Assembly: GCF_000147355.1 (NCBI RefSeq)
Contig: NC_014506.1
Span: forward strand, 682,001 to 746,000
DNA length: 64,000 bases
Direction of reading: 5' to 3'
Origin: Sulfurimonas autotrophica DSM 16294
Lineage (GTDB): Bacteria > Campylobacterota > Campylobacteria > Campylobacterales > Sulfurimonadaceae
A model generated the notes under the pieces. That model was not told the DNA's origin. It saw only the letters and a list, made by a program, of their open reading frames with translations, and searched no databases. Below, one piece after another: positions 50,493 through 58,519 of this stretch. Position numbers and translations under genes: made by a program. Position 1 is the stretch's first letter, and each line of letters starts with the position of its first letter.

Positions 50493-51209
50493 TTACAAAA
50501 AAATCTCAACTGCTCTTTTTAAATCATCCTCTGTATCAATTCCAAAACCTGTACTTGCCACTTTTACCATAGCTATGTTTTTTCCGTGATAAATTGCACG
50601 CAGCTGCTCTAATTTTTCAATGTCTTCAATGGGAGCATCAGGCAACGAACAAAAATCTTTCAAACTTTTTTTAGAAAATCCGTAAATGCCGATATGTCCA
50701 AAATAAACAGCTTCTCCGCTTTGATTGTGAGGTATTTTTGCGCGAGAAAAATAGATGGCATTACTTTTTTCATTAAGCACGACTTTTACGAGATTCGGGT
50801 CTGTTGCAGCCTCTGCATTGATAGAATTATAGCAGCTTCCCATAATAAAATCTTCTTTATCTGTTTGGAGTTGTTTGAGCTTTTTCATCAGTGATTCTAC
50901 GACATCTGGCTCTATAAAAGGCTCATCTGCCTGAACATTTATGATAAGTTCATTATCGTCCAGGTTTAAAATCGTAGCACACTCATGGATTCTGTCTGTA
51001 CCGCTTTTATGTGTCGTTGAAGTAAGCATTGCTTCTATGCCGTACTCTTTACATGTAGCTATGATGCGTTCATCATCGGCAGCTACGACAACTCTGTCTA
51101 AATGGGCAACTCTTTTTGCTGTTCGCACTACCATCGGCAGTCCGCCGATATCTGCTAAAACTTTTTGTGGGAAACGCGAGGAAGCTAAGCGTGCAGGAAT
51201 AATTATCAT
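50493..51209 (-). CDS. kdsB: CMP-KDO synthetase
   Basis: KdsB activates KDO with CTP for lipopolysaccharide core assembly. The 238-residue protein has IIIPARLASSRFPQKVLADI at the N-terminus, THKSGTDRIHEC and INVQADEPFIEPDVV, and the C-terminal DAPIEDIEKLEQLRA. These are family marks of the nucleotidyltransferase fold. The gene is convergent with rpsO and divergent from the methyltransferase gene, with a 52-base shared region. Confidence 0.94.
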   Translation of the reverse strand: MIIIPARLASSRFPQKVLADIGGLPMVVRTAKRVAHLDRVVVAADDERIIATCKEYGIEAMLTSTTHKSGTDRIHECATILNLDDNELIINVQADEPFIEPDVVESLMKKLKQLQTDKEDFIMGSCYNSINAEAATDPNLVKVVLNEKSNAIYFSRAKIPHNQSGEAVYFGHIGIYGFSKKSLKDFCSLPDAPIEDIEKLEQLRAIYHGKNIAMVKVASTGFGIDTEDDLKRAVEIFL

Positions 51210-51224
51210 TTAAAGCCTTTAAGA

Positions 51225-51230
51225 TATAAT
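51225..51230 (+). promoter_or_regulatory. -10 box upstream of the methyltransferase operon
   Basis: A perfect TATAAT lies 31 bases before ATG 51262 in the 52-base gap after the divergent kdsB. It probably starts the eight-gene operon 51262-56655. Confidence 0.45.
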
Positions 51231-51261
51231 TGCAATATTATAACCCAAGGGACTTTAATTC

Positions 51262-51957
51262 ATGCTTCTTTATCAGCCAGATTCCGGTTACTGTTACAAC
51301 AGTGACTCTCTGTTTTTATATGATTTTATCAACTCTTTTCATCCTAAAGGCAAAGTGTTGGATGTGGGCGCAGGGTGTGGAATTGTAGGTCTGCTCGTTG
51401 CAAGAGACAACAAAAAAGTAGAGTTGGAGGCAGTAGAAAAACAAGAGGCTTTTATACACTTTTGTAAAACAAATGCAAGGGTCAATAATATATCTTATAA
51501 ACTTTATGAGTGTGATTTTTTGGAACTTACAGAAAAAAACAAATATGACTATATTATTTCCAATCCGCCGTTTTATCCTGCAGGTGTACAAAAAAGCCAA
51601 AATGAGATGTTATTTAATGCACGCTATAATGTTAATCTGCCTTTAGATAAATTTTTTCAAAAGGTATCGCGCCTGTTACGCCCGCAATCGCATTTTATAT
51701 TTTGTTATGATGCCACACAGTTCGGGCTTGTCTGCGCAGAGCTTGATAAAGTAAAAATGAAAATTGTTGATGTGCAGTTTGTGCATCCTAAAATTGACAG
51801 GAGTGCATCACTAGTGATGATACATGCAAGAAACGGTTCAAAGTCTATGATCAAGGTCTGGCCGCCGTTTATCAGTTTTGAAGGGAATGAACCTTCAAAA
51901 AAAGTACAAAATATATATAAAAAAGCCAATACACAGAGTATAAAATGTCAAATATAA
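51262..51957 (+). CDS. N6-adenine methyltransferase, TrmN6-like
   Basis: A 231-residue SAM methyltransferase. SAM motif I reads VLDVGAGCGIVGLLVA (about 35-50), and the catalytic NPPF motif is in YIISNPPFYPAG. The pattern fits the TrmN6/YfiC group, which methylates A37 of tRNA1(Val); exact target not shown. It begins the operon and overlaps the next gene by 13 bases. Confidence 0.82.
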   Translation: MLLYQPDSGYCYNSDSLFLYDFINSFHPKGKVLDVGAGCGIVGLLVARDNKKVELEAVEKQEAFIHFCKTNARVNNISYKLYECDFLELTEKNKYDYIISNPPFYPAGVQKSQNEMLFNARYNVNLPLDKFFQKVSRLLRPQSHFIFCYDATQFGLVCAELDKVKMKIVDVQFVHPKIDRSASLVMIHARNGSKSMIKVWPPFISFEGNEPSKKVQNIYKKANTQSIKCQI

Positions 51958-52325
51958 TAAAAAAAGAAGAGTATCCGTATGCTTTTGATACGAGTGCCTG
52001 CTCTACATGTGAGGGGAGATGCTGTACGGGTGAGAGTGGTTATATATATGTAACAAAAAATGAGATTCTCGCTATTGCAGAAGTTTTAGAGATGGATGTT
52101 AATGAATTTGCGTTAAAATATCTCTTTAAAAAGGGTTACAAATACTCTATAAAAGAGAATAAAATTAATGACTCATACGAATGTGTTTTTTATGACAGAG
52201 AATCAAACGGATGTAAAATATATAATGCCCGTCCAAATCAGTGTAAGACATTTCCTTTTTGGGATTATTATAAAACAAGAGTTGATGAGTTAAACCTTGA
52301 GTGTCCAGGAATAATAGATGATTAG
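51945..52325 (+). CDS. YkgJ-family cysteine cluster protein
   Basis: A 126-residue protein with CSTCEGRCCTGESGYIYVT at about 19-37 and later CVFYDRESNGCKIYNARPNQCKTFPFW, the zinc- or iron-binding pattern of the YkgJ/CxxCxxCC family. The function of the family is not settled. It overlaps both neighbours, the upstream methyltransferase by 13 and the TPR gene by 8 bases. Confidence 0.85.
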   Translation: MSNIIKKEEYPYAFDTSACSTCEGRCCTGESGYIYVTKNEILAIAEVLEMDVNEFALKYLFKKGYKYSIKENKINDSYECVFYDRESNGCKIYNARPNQCKTFPFWDYYKTRVDELNLECPGIIDD

Positions 52326-53613
52326 AATTTTACTGCTAGCAATGGTGTCACTGTTTTTTATTTCATGTTCAATGCACCCAAAACCGATAAAACCAGATGA
52401 AAAAGCCTTTGAGGGGGAAGATTTTTATATTATGTTGGCGCTTAATGCTGAACAAACAAAGCACTATAAAATCGCAGCAAAACGTTTTGAAGAATTATAT
52501 GAAAAATCATCAAAAAAAGAGTATCTGTATCGTTCACTGCAGAATTACTTGTTGGCAAAAGAAAATGTCAAAGTTAGTAAAAAAGTTGATGCAATTGCAG
52601 GTGACTCTTTATCTGATCCAATTTTAGTACGACTGAAAACTATTGCTTTGATTGAAATGGGAAAACTTGATGAGGCAAAAAAACTAGCCATTTCTCTTGC
52701 AAAAAACACACAAAAAGCAGATGATTATCTTTTGGCAAGTGATGTATACATTAAAAATCAAGAGTATGATGTAGCTTTAAAATATTTAGACAGTGCATAT
52801 ATGAAAGAATATAATGAAAAAATACTTGATAAAATGGCAATTATTCTTTATGTGAATTTACACAGAAAAAAAGATGCAATAGCTTACCTCGAAACACATA
52901 CCCGCATTCATGGGTGCTCACAACTTATTTGTAAGCGTTTGATCGGGATTTACAGTAATGAGAATAATATTGAAGGGTTGCTGTCTGTATATAAAAGACT
53001 TTACAATTTAAAAAAAGACAAAGCAGTAGCAAAAAAAATCATTCAAATATATGCCTATAAAAGAGATTATGTAAAACTCATAGATTTTTTAGAAGAGACA
53101 AAAGCTGATGATGGAGTGCTTTTAGAACTTTATGTTACGGGAAAAAATTATGCAAAAGCGAGTGCGCTTGCTCAAAAACTTTATGAAGATACGGGTGATA
53201 TAAGATATTTGGGACAAAGTGCAATTTATGAATATGAAGCACATAGTAAAAAGATGTCCAAAAAAGTTTTGACATCCGTGATAGAAAAGTTGACAAAAGT
53301 TACCAATGAAACGGATGAACCGCTGTATTTAAACTACTTGGGCTATATTCTTATTGATCATAATGTCAATATTAAAAAAGGGATGAATTACATTAAAAAA
53401 GTTTTAAAAAACAGCCCTGATTCGGCATTTTATTTGGATTCTTTAGCATGGGGTTATTATAAGCTTCATCAGTGTGATAAAGCAAAGAAAATAATGGATA
53501 AAGTAGTCAATATGGAAGGTGGAGACAATTCTGAAATATTGTTACATGTAAAGAAGATAGACAAATGCTATAAAAAGTTAGTTCAACAAAAAAAAGGTAA
53601 AAAGAAAAAATGA
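52318..53613 (+). CDS. TPR-repeat lipoprotein
   Basis: A 431-residue protein with a lipoprotein signal ([12 protein letters not shown], lipobox FISC) and repeated helix pairs of the TPR type from about 35 to 415, for example [20 protein letters not shown] and [20 protein letters not shown]. It ends with a lysine-rich tail. It is likely a periplasm-facing scaffold or secretion-related protein. It overlaps trpC by 4 bases. Confidence 0.85.
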   Translation: MIRILLLAMVSLFFISCSMHPKPIKPDEKAFEGEDFYIMLALNAEQTKHYKIAAKRFEELYEKSSKKEYLYRSLQNYLLAKENVKVSKKVDAIAGDSLSDPILVRLKTIALIEMGKLDEAKKLAISLAKNTQKADDYLLASDVYIKNQEYDVALKYLDSAYMKEYNEKILDKMAIILYVNLHRKKDAIAYLETHTRIHGCSQLICKRLIGIYSNENNIEGLLSVYKRLYNLKKDKAVAKKIIQIYAYKRDYVKLIDFLEETKADDGVLLELYVTGKNYAKASALAQKLYEDTGDIRYLGQSAIYEYEAHSKKMSKKVLTSVIEKLTKVTNETDEPLYLNYLGYILIDHNVNIKKGMNYIKKVLKNSPDSAFYLDSLAWGYYKLHQCDKAKKIMDKVVNMEGGDNSEILLHVKKIDKCYKKLVQQKKGKKKK

Positions 53614-54413
53614 TTTTAGATGATATTATCAAAAAAACAAAAGAAGACTTAGTAGAAAGAGAGAAAGAATTTTCGCTAGATTGGTTAGGACGCTCATTGG
53701 CTTTTAATGCTAGACAACCTCGTGATGTTATACCGTTTTTAAAAGCAACGGAGGAAGATCCCTACAGAATTATTGCTGAGGTGAAAAAAGCATCGCCGTC
53801 TAAGGGTGTGATTCGTGAAGACTTTGATCCTCTTGCTATTGCACAAGCGTATGAACGCGGCGGGGCAAGTGCCATTTCTGTTTTAACTGAGCCACATTTT
53901 TTTCAAGGTTCGCTAGATTATCTCGCGGGTATTCGAAGATATGTTTCTGTGCCGCTTTTGAGAAAAGATTTTATAATTTCAAAATATCAGGTACTTGAAG
54001 CTTTGGTTTTTGGGGCTGATTTTATTTTACTTATTGCTGCAGCTTTAAGCAAAAAAGAGCTTAAAGAGTTACTGGGCTATGCAAGACATTTAGGGTTGGA
54101 AGTTTTAGTTGAGGTGCATGATAAAAAAGATTTGGTTAAAGCTATTTATGCAGGTGCTGACATCATCGGCATCAACCACAGAAATCTGCAGACGTTTGAG
54201 ATGAATATGAATCTTTCTTATGAATTGATTCCTCTTATTCCAAACGGCAAAATTATTGTTGCAGAGAGCGGTATCTATGAGCATGGACAGTTGGAAGATC
54301 TGAGTAAAGCGGGTGTAGATGCATTTTTAGTTGGTGAATCATTAATGCGTCAAGAAGATGAAGAAACAGCTCTGAAAAAATTAAAATACGGAGAAAATTA
54401 TGATAAAAAATAA
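53610..54413 (+). CDS. trpC: Indole-3-glycerol phosphate synthase
   Basis: TrpC closes the indole ring in tryptophan synthesis. The 267-residue TIM barrel shows [53 protein letters not shown] and [10 protein letters not shown], all family signatures. The rest of the trp pathway is not in the window. It overlaps the TPR gene by 4 bases and the next lipoprotein gene by 14 bases, so it is embedded in an unrelated operon. Confidence 0.95.
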   Translation: MILDDIIKKTKEDLVEREKEFSLDWLGRSLAFNARQPRDVIPFLKATEEDPYRIIAEVKKASPSKGVIREDFDPLAIAQAYERGGASAISVLTEPHFFQGSLDYLAGIRRYVSVPLLRKDFIISKYQVLEALVFGADFILLIAAALSKKELKELLGYARHLGLEVLVEVHDKKDLVKAIYAGADIIGINHRNLQTFEMNMNLSYELIPLIPNGKIIVAESGIYEHGQLEDLSKAGVDAFLVGESLMRQEDEETALKKLKYGENYDKK

Positions 54414-54750
54414 AATAATCATGCTGCTTGTTGCAGCAGCAGTGTTAATGTTTAGCGGATGTACACAAGAAGCACAAAATAAAATAGGACGCTCTATTCA
54501 AAACTGGACTGGAACAAACGGCGTACTTGATATATATATGGGCGGCAAGCTTGTTAAAAGATTTATAAAAATTGATAAACTCACAACGGCTACCAGTACA
54601 GATGGCAGTGTACCGAGAAGTTACCGCTACGGCTATGGTTATATTGATACAAATGAAAACTATGTAGTTGACAACGGTGAAAAAAAAGTTTATTTTGAAA
54701 TCAGTAACTTTTCAACGCCTTATATATTTTATGAAAATCCGAAGAACTAA
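54400..54750 (+). CDS. Small lipoprotein of unknown function
   Basis: A 116-residue protein with a lipoprotein signal ([16 protein letters not shown]) and a short beta-rich mature part with [19 protein letters not shown] and [18 protein letters not shown] do not recognise a family. It overlaps trpC by 14 bases and precedes dapE by 3 bases. Confidence 0.75.
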   Translation: MIKNKIIMLLVAAAVLMFSGCTQEAQNKIGRSIQNWTGTNGVLDIYMGGKLVKRFIKIDKLTTATSTDGSVPRSYRYGYGYIDTNENYVVDNGEKKVYFEISNFSTPYIFYENPKN

Positions 54751-54753
54751 ACC

Positions 54754-55854
54754 GTGGATGTTATTCAACTTTTTAAATATCTGATAAATTCAAAAAGTGA
54801 AACGCCTGATGATGGCGGTATTTTGAACTTTGTAGAAGATTACCTTGAAGGCTTTAAAGCAGTTAGAATTGATGTAGAAGATGTGAAAAATCTTTTTATT
54901 TATAAAAAATTTGGTGATGGAGAACATTTATGCTTTGCAGGGCATGTTGATGTTGTTCCCGCAGGAGATGGCTGGGATACCAATCCGTATGAGGCTGTAG
55001 AAAAAGATGGCTTTATCTATGGACGTGGCACACAGGACATGAAAAGCGGTGTTGCTGCATTTACACAGGCTGTAAAAGAAGCAAAAAACTTTCAAGGCAC
55101 ACTCTCTTTGATCTTAACATCAGATGAAGAGGGTGAGGCAACAGCAGGCACCGTAAAAGCATTAGAGTATTTACAGCAACATAATATGCTTCCCGATGCC
55201 TGTGTTGTTGCCGAGCCTACATGTGAAGATAAATTTGGAGATGCCATAAAAGTTGGACGTCGAGGCTCTATTAACGGGTATCTTACAGTTAAAGGCAAGC
55301 AGGGACATGCTGCATACCCTGAGAAGGCAATAAACCCAATACACCAAATAGCACAAGTATTGGGTGATATGGCGGGCGTTGATTTAGATGAGGGTGACGA
55401 GTTTTTTGCTCCTTCAAAGTTTGTCATTACAGATATACGTTCAGGGATGCAGGTGACAAATGTAACCCCAAATGAACTTCAAATGATGTTTAATGTCAGA
55501 AACAATACAAAAACAACGCAAAAAGAGGTTCGTGAATTTGTTGCAAAACATTTACAGGGGCTTGATTATGAACTTCGTCTGACACAAGGTTCATACCCTT
55601 TTAAAACAGATACAGATACAAAACTGGTCAAAAAGATAGATGAAGCCATAAAACAGGTTACATGTAAAGAGCCAAAACACTCTACTGCCGGCGGAACTAG
55701 CGATGCAAGATTCATAGCGCCTCTTGGTGTAGATGTTATAGAATTTGGTGTACGTAATGATACGATTCACTCAACAAATGAGAGGACAACAAAAAAAGAG
55801 GTAGAAGATTTATATAGAGTTTTTAGCCGCCTCATAGAAAACTGGAATAAATAA
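54754..55854 (+). CDS. dapE: Succinyl-diaminopimelate desuccinylase
   Basis: DapE releases diaminopimelate for lysine and peptidoglycan synthesis. The 366-residue M20 metalloenzyme has the di-zinc site marks AGHVDVVPAGDGW, GRGTQDMKSG, TSDEEGEATAG, VAEPT, and the late HSTAGGTSDARF. It starts at GTG 54754. Its stop overlaps the next ATG by one base. Confidence 0.94.
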   Translation: MDVIQLFKYLINSKSETPDDGGILNFVEDYLEGFKAVRIDVEDVKNLFIYKKFGDGEHLCFAGHVDVVPAGDGWDTNPYEAVEKDGFIYGRGTQDMKSGVAAFTQAVKEAKNFQGTLSLILTSDEEGEATAGTVKALEYLQQHNMLPDACVVAEPTCEDKFGDAIKVGRRGSINGYLTVKGKQGHAAYPEKAINPIHQIAQVLGDMAGVDLDEGDEFFAPSKFVITDIRSGMQVTNVTPNELQMMFNVRNNTKTTQKEVREFVAKHLQGLDYELRLTQGSYPFKTDTDTKLVKKIDEAIKQVTCKEPKHSTAGGTSDARFIAPLGVDVIEFGVRNDTIHSTNERTTKKEVEDLYRVFSRLIENWNK

Positions 55855-56285
55855 TGAAATTTATTTTGATGCTGTTTTTACTCAGTGAAATGATTTTTGG
55901 AGCAGAACTTAAATGGCCGTGCGATTATTCAAAAGCACTGCTAACTGCCAAAAAAGAGCACAAACTTGTCTATGTTTTAATAGTTTCAGATACATGTAGA
56001 TGGTGTGAAAAGTTTGAAAACACAACTTTGCAAAACAAAAAGATTAAAGAGAGAGTTAATCAAGAATTTGTTACAGTTTTACTCTCTAGAGACCGCCATT
56101 TTATACCAAAAGGTTTTAAAGTGTCACCGGTTCCAAGACATTATTTTGTAGATGCAGAGGGGAATATACTTTACTCATCTTTGGGTTACAGAGATGAAGA
56201 ACTATTCGATTCATTTATGGATAATGCACAGGAAAATTATATAAAACTAAAGGATCAAAACGATGAAACCAGTACAAACAAATAA
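55854..56285 (+). CDS. Exported thioredoxin-like protein
   Basis: A 143-residue protein with a signal peptide (KFILMLFLLSEMIFGA) and a thioredoxin fold of the Thioredoxin_7 type: VLIVSDTCRWCEKFENTTL holds the CxxC pair, and VSPVPRHYFVDAEGNILYS holds the cis-Pro region. It could reduce or isomerise periplasmic disulfides. It overlaps ridA by 23 bases. Confidence 0.85.
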   Translation: MKFILMLFLLSEMIFGAELKWPCDYSKALLTAKKEHKLVYVLIVSDTCRWCEKFENTTLQNKKIKERVNQEFVTVLLSRDRHFIPKGFKVSPVPRHYFVDAEGNILYSSLGYRDEELFDSFMDNAQENYIKLKDQNDETSTNK

Positions 56286-56655
56286 AGCACCTTCGGCAAT
56301 TGGACCATATTCACAGGCAATAGTGGCAAATGGAGTAGTATACACATCAGGGCAAATTGCATTAACACCAGAGGGTAGTGATGAGTTGTTAAAAGAAAAT
56401 GTAGGTGTTCAGGCTGTTGCAGTGTTGCAAAACCTTAAAGCTGTTTTAGAAGAAGCCGGAAGCTCTTTAAATGATGTTATTAAAACAACAATTTTTTTAG
56501 CAGATATGGACTCGTTTGCAGCAGTGAATGCGGTATATGAAAAAGCATTCGGTGAACATAAACCGGCACGTTCAACTGTAGCAGTAAAAACACTTCCTAA
56601 AAATGCACTTGTCGAAATAGATGCAGTTGCATTAGTGACAAATTATTCGTTTTAA
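56263..56655 (+). CDS. ridA: RidA-family imine deaminase
   Basis: RidA hydrolyses reactive enamine and imine intermediates made by PLP enzymes. The 130-residue protein has the family pattern AIGPYSQAIVANG, YTSGQIALTPEG, VQNLKAVLEEAG-like VLQNLKAVLEEAGSSL and PARSTVAVKTLPKNALVEID, with the key Arg of PARST. It overlaps the thioredoxin-like gene by 23 bases, beginning after AAAGGATCAAAACG. Confidence 0.93.
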   Translation: MKPVQTNKAPSAIGPYSQAIVANGVVYTSGQIALTPEGSDELLKENVGVQAVAVLQNLKAVLEEAGSSLNDVIKTTIFLADMDSFAAVNAVYEKAFGEHKPARSTVAVKTLPKNALVEIDAVALVTNYSF

Positions 56656-56683
56656 TATTCATTTTATAAGTATTTAAGCACTT

Positions 56684-56716
56684 TTTACTTCTTCTTAAAG
56701 AAGAAGTAAATATAAT
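56684..56716. promoter_or_regulatory. Perfect 27-bp palindrome abutting a -10 box
   Basis: 56684-56710 is a perfect inverted repeat with 13-base arms (TTTACTTCTTCTT and its complement) around a single A. TATAAT follows at once at 56711-56716. The palindrome sits where the -35 and spacer of the outer-membrane protein promoter should be. It may be an operator, or a hairpin ending ridA transcription. Confidence 0.6.
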
Positions 56717-56744
56717 TTTCTTATTATTATTATAAGGAAATAAA

Positions 56745-58322
56745 ATGAAAAAGCTCATTACCCTCTCAGCGGTTGCATTTTTGTCAACTGCAACATTCGC
56801 AAACTCTACCGTTAATGCCAGTATTCAGGCACAACTAGACGCGCTTACGCAAAAAGTGATTATGCTTGAAGCAAATCAAAAAAAAGATAAAAACTTAAAA
56901 TCTACAACAATTTCAACAGTTGATGAAAGTAACACAAAAGCTAAAATGCAAGCTACAATTGATGCGTTAACTAAAAAAGTTGATAAGCTTGAAAAAAAAC
57001 AAAAACATAACACGAAAAAAATCAGTGCTGTTAATAAATTAGCAAATAATGATAACTTGAAATTTGGTGTTGATTTTAGAACTGCTTATGATAATGTAAG
57101 TTATAAAAAGGCGGATGGCACAAAAGATACAAATGATGTATTTAGCAATAGACTTTGGATGAAAATGGCGTATGCTCCAACAGATCATATCTCTTTCTTT
57201 GGAACACTCTCATACTATAAAATATATGGTCAAGTAGCACAACCACATCCAGGAATGGATCAAATGGACTGGGTTGTTAGTGGTACAGCTGGTTCTACGA
57301 ATACTTTAAGAGTAAAAGAGGCATTTTTCTTATATAAAAATGATACTTTCTTAGGTATGGATATTCCATGGACAGCAAGTTTTGGTCGTCGTCCATCAAC
57401 TGATGGTTTATTGGTAAATTACAGAGATGATCAAAAAGCAAAATCTGCTATTGGACATAATATCAATATGGAGTTTGATGGAGCAAGTTTTAACTATCAA
57501 CTTGAAAATGTAACTGATGTACCGGGAATGTCACTTAAGTTCTGTTTCGGTCGAGGTATGAGCGATGTTAACAGTAGATATAGTGGCATAGATTATAATA
57601 GCACAAATGGAACCTATAGTATGAATGGTTCAAATAATTATGGTGATACTCCAGGTTTTTCCAATACAGATTTAGTTGGTGTTCTCTTTAATCCTTATGA
57701 TGATGGTCAATATTCACTTCATACGGTATGGTTTGATGCATTTAATCTTCCTGGTATGTATGCTACTGGTACTCCTAATACATATGAATTTAAACAACAT
57801 GGTGATGTTCAGGGTGGAGCAGCTAGTTTTATAGCTGATGGTATAGGTGACGGCATTACTGATATGCTTGATGATACAGTTTTCTTTGCATCTTTTGCAT
57901 ATAGCCAAACAAATCCGGATAATGGACACACAATGCTTGGTTCAGACAAAAAAGAGACAGGAACGTCTTTTTATACCGGTTTTAATTGGCCTTGTCAATT
58001 GATTGATGATGCAAGGGTTGGTATAGAGTATAATCATGGTAGTAAATACTGGAGAAGTTTTACATATGGTGAAGATACTTTAGTTGGCAGTAAACTTGCA
58101 ACACGTGGAGATGCCTATGAAGTATGGTTTAATAAAGATCTTATAGGTAAAATTTTAACTGCACAGATACGTTATACATATTTGGACTATAAATACACAG
58201 GAAGTCATGCTTTCTTTGGAGATGGTGGAACACCAATGACAATGGATGAAGCTGTTGCACAAAACCAAAATCCAGTAGAGTCCGCACAAGATGTACGAGT
58301 ATATCTAAGATATAGATACTAA
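56745..58322 (+). CDS. DUF3373-type outer-membrane protein
   Basis: A 525-residue protein with a Sec signal peptide (KKLITLSAVAFLSTATFA), a coiled-coil segment with repeated QLDALTQKVIMLE and TIDALTKKVDKLEKKQK (about 28-85), and then a beta-rich porin-like barrel ending in RVYLRYRY with a terminal aromatic residue. The layout matches the DUF3373 family of Campylobacterota. Its role may be a porin or an adhesin. It lies upstream of the psr operon, separated by a hairpin and 190 bases. Confidence 0.75.
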   Translation: MKKLITLSAVAFLSTATFANSTVNASIQAQLDALTQKVIMLEANQKKDKNLKSTTISTVDESNTKAKMQATIDALTKKVDKLEKKQKHNTKKISAVNKLANNDNLKFGVDFRTAYDNVSYKKADGTKDTNDVFSNRLWMKMAYAPTDHISFFGTLSYYKIYGQVAQPHPGMDQMDWVVSGTAGSTNTLRVKEAFFLYKNDTFLGMDIPWTASFGRRPSTDGLLVNYRDDQKAKSAIGHNINMEFDGASFNYQLENVTDVPGMSLKFCFGRGMSDVNSRYSGIDYNSTNGTYSMNGSNNYGDTPGFSNTDLVGVLFNPYDDGQYSLHTVWFDAFNLPGMYATGTPNTYEFKQHGDVQGGAASFIADGIGDGITDMLDDTVFFASFAYSQTNPDNGHTMLGSDKKETGTSFYTGFNWPCQLIDDARVGIEYNHGSKYWRSFTYGEDTLVGSKLATRGDAYEVWFNKDLIGKILTAQIRYTYLDYKYTGSHAFFGDGGTPMTMDEAVAQNQNPVESAQDVRVYLRYRY

Positions 58323-58333
58323 CCTTTCTTCTT

Positions 58334-58357
58334 AAAGTGTGACGTCTGTCACGCTTT
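58334..58357. terminator. Hairpin after the DUF3373 gene
   Basis: AAAGTGTGAC, loop GTCT, GTCACGCTTT makes a 10-bp stem with one T-G pair. No long T-run follows, so it may be a terminator or a processing hairpin. TGTGA-N6-TCAC also resembles a CRP-type box, which leaves an operator role open. Confidence 0.55.
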
Positions 58358-58519
58358 AGTTATTCCATTTCTATCCATTACCTCTACTTATTATTAATAT
58401 TAGACGAATAAAAGTTTATTATAAGCATAATTGAATTAGAATATAAGTATCTAAAATAATATTATAAGTTTGTCTTAAATTTATAGACCATTTAGAAAAT
58501 TTAAAAAGAGGAAATGCTT

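Noticed and set aside
58334-58357. A definite CRP binding site
   Set aside because: TGTGA-N6-TCAC is present, but it forms a strong hairpin right after a stop codon, so a terminator or processing role is at least as likely.
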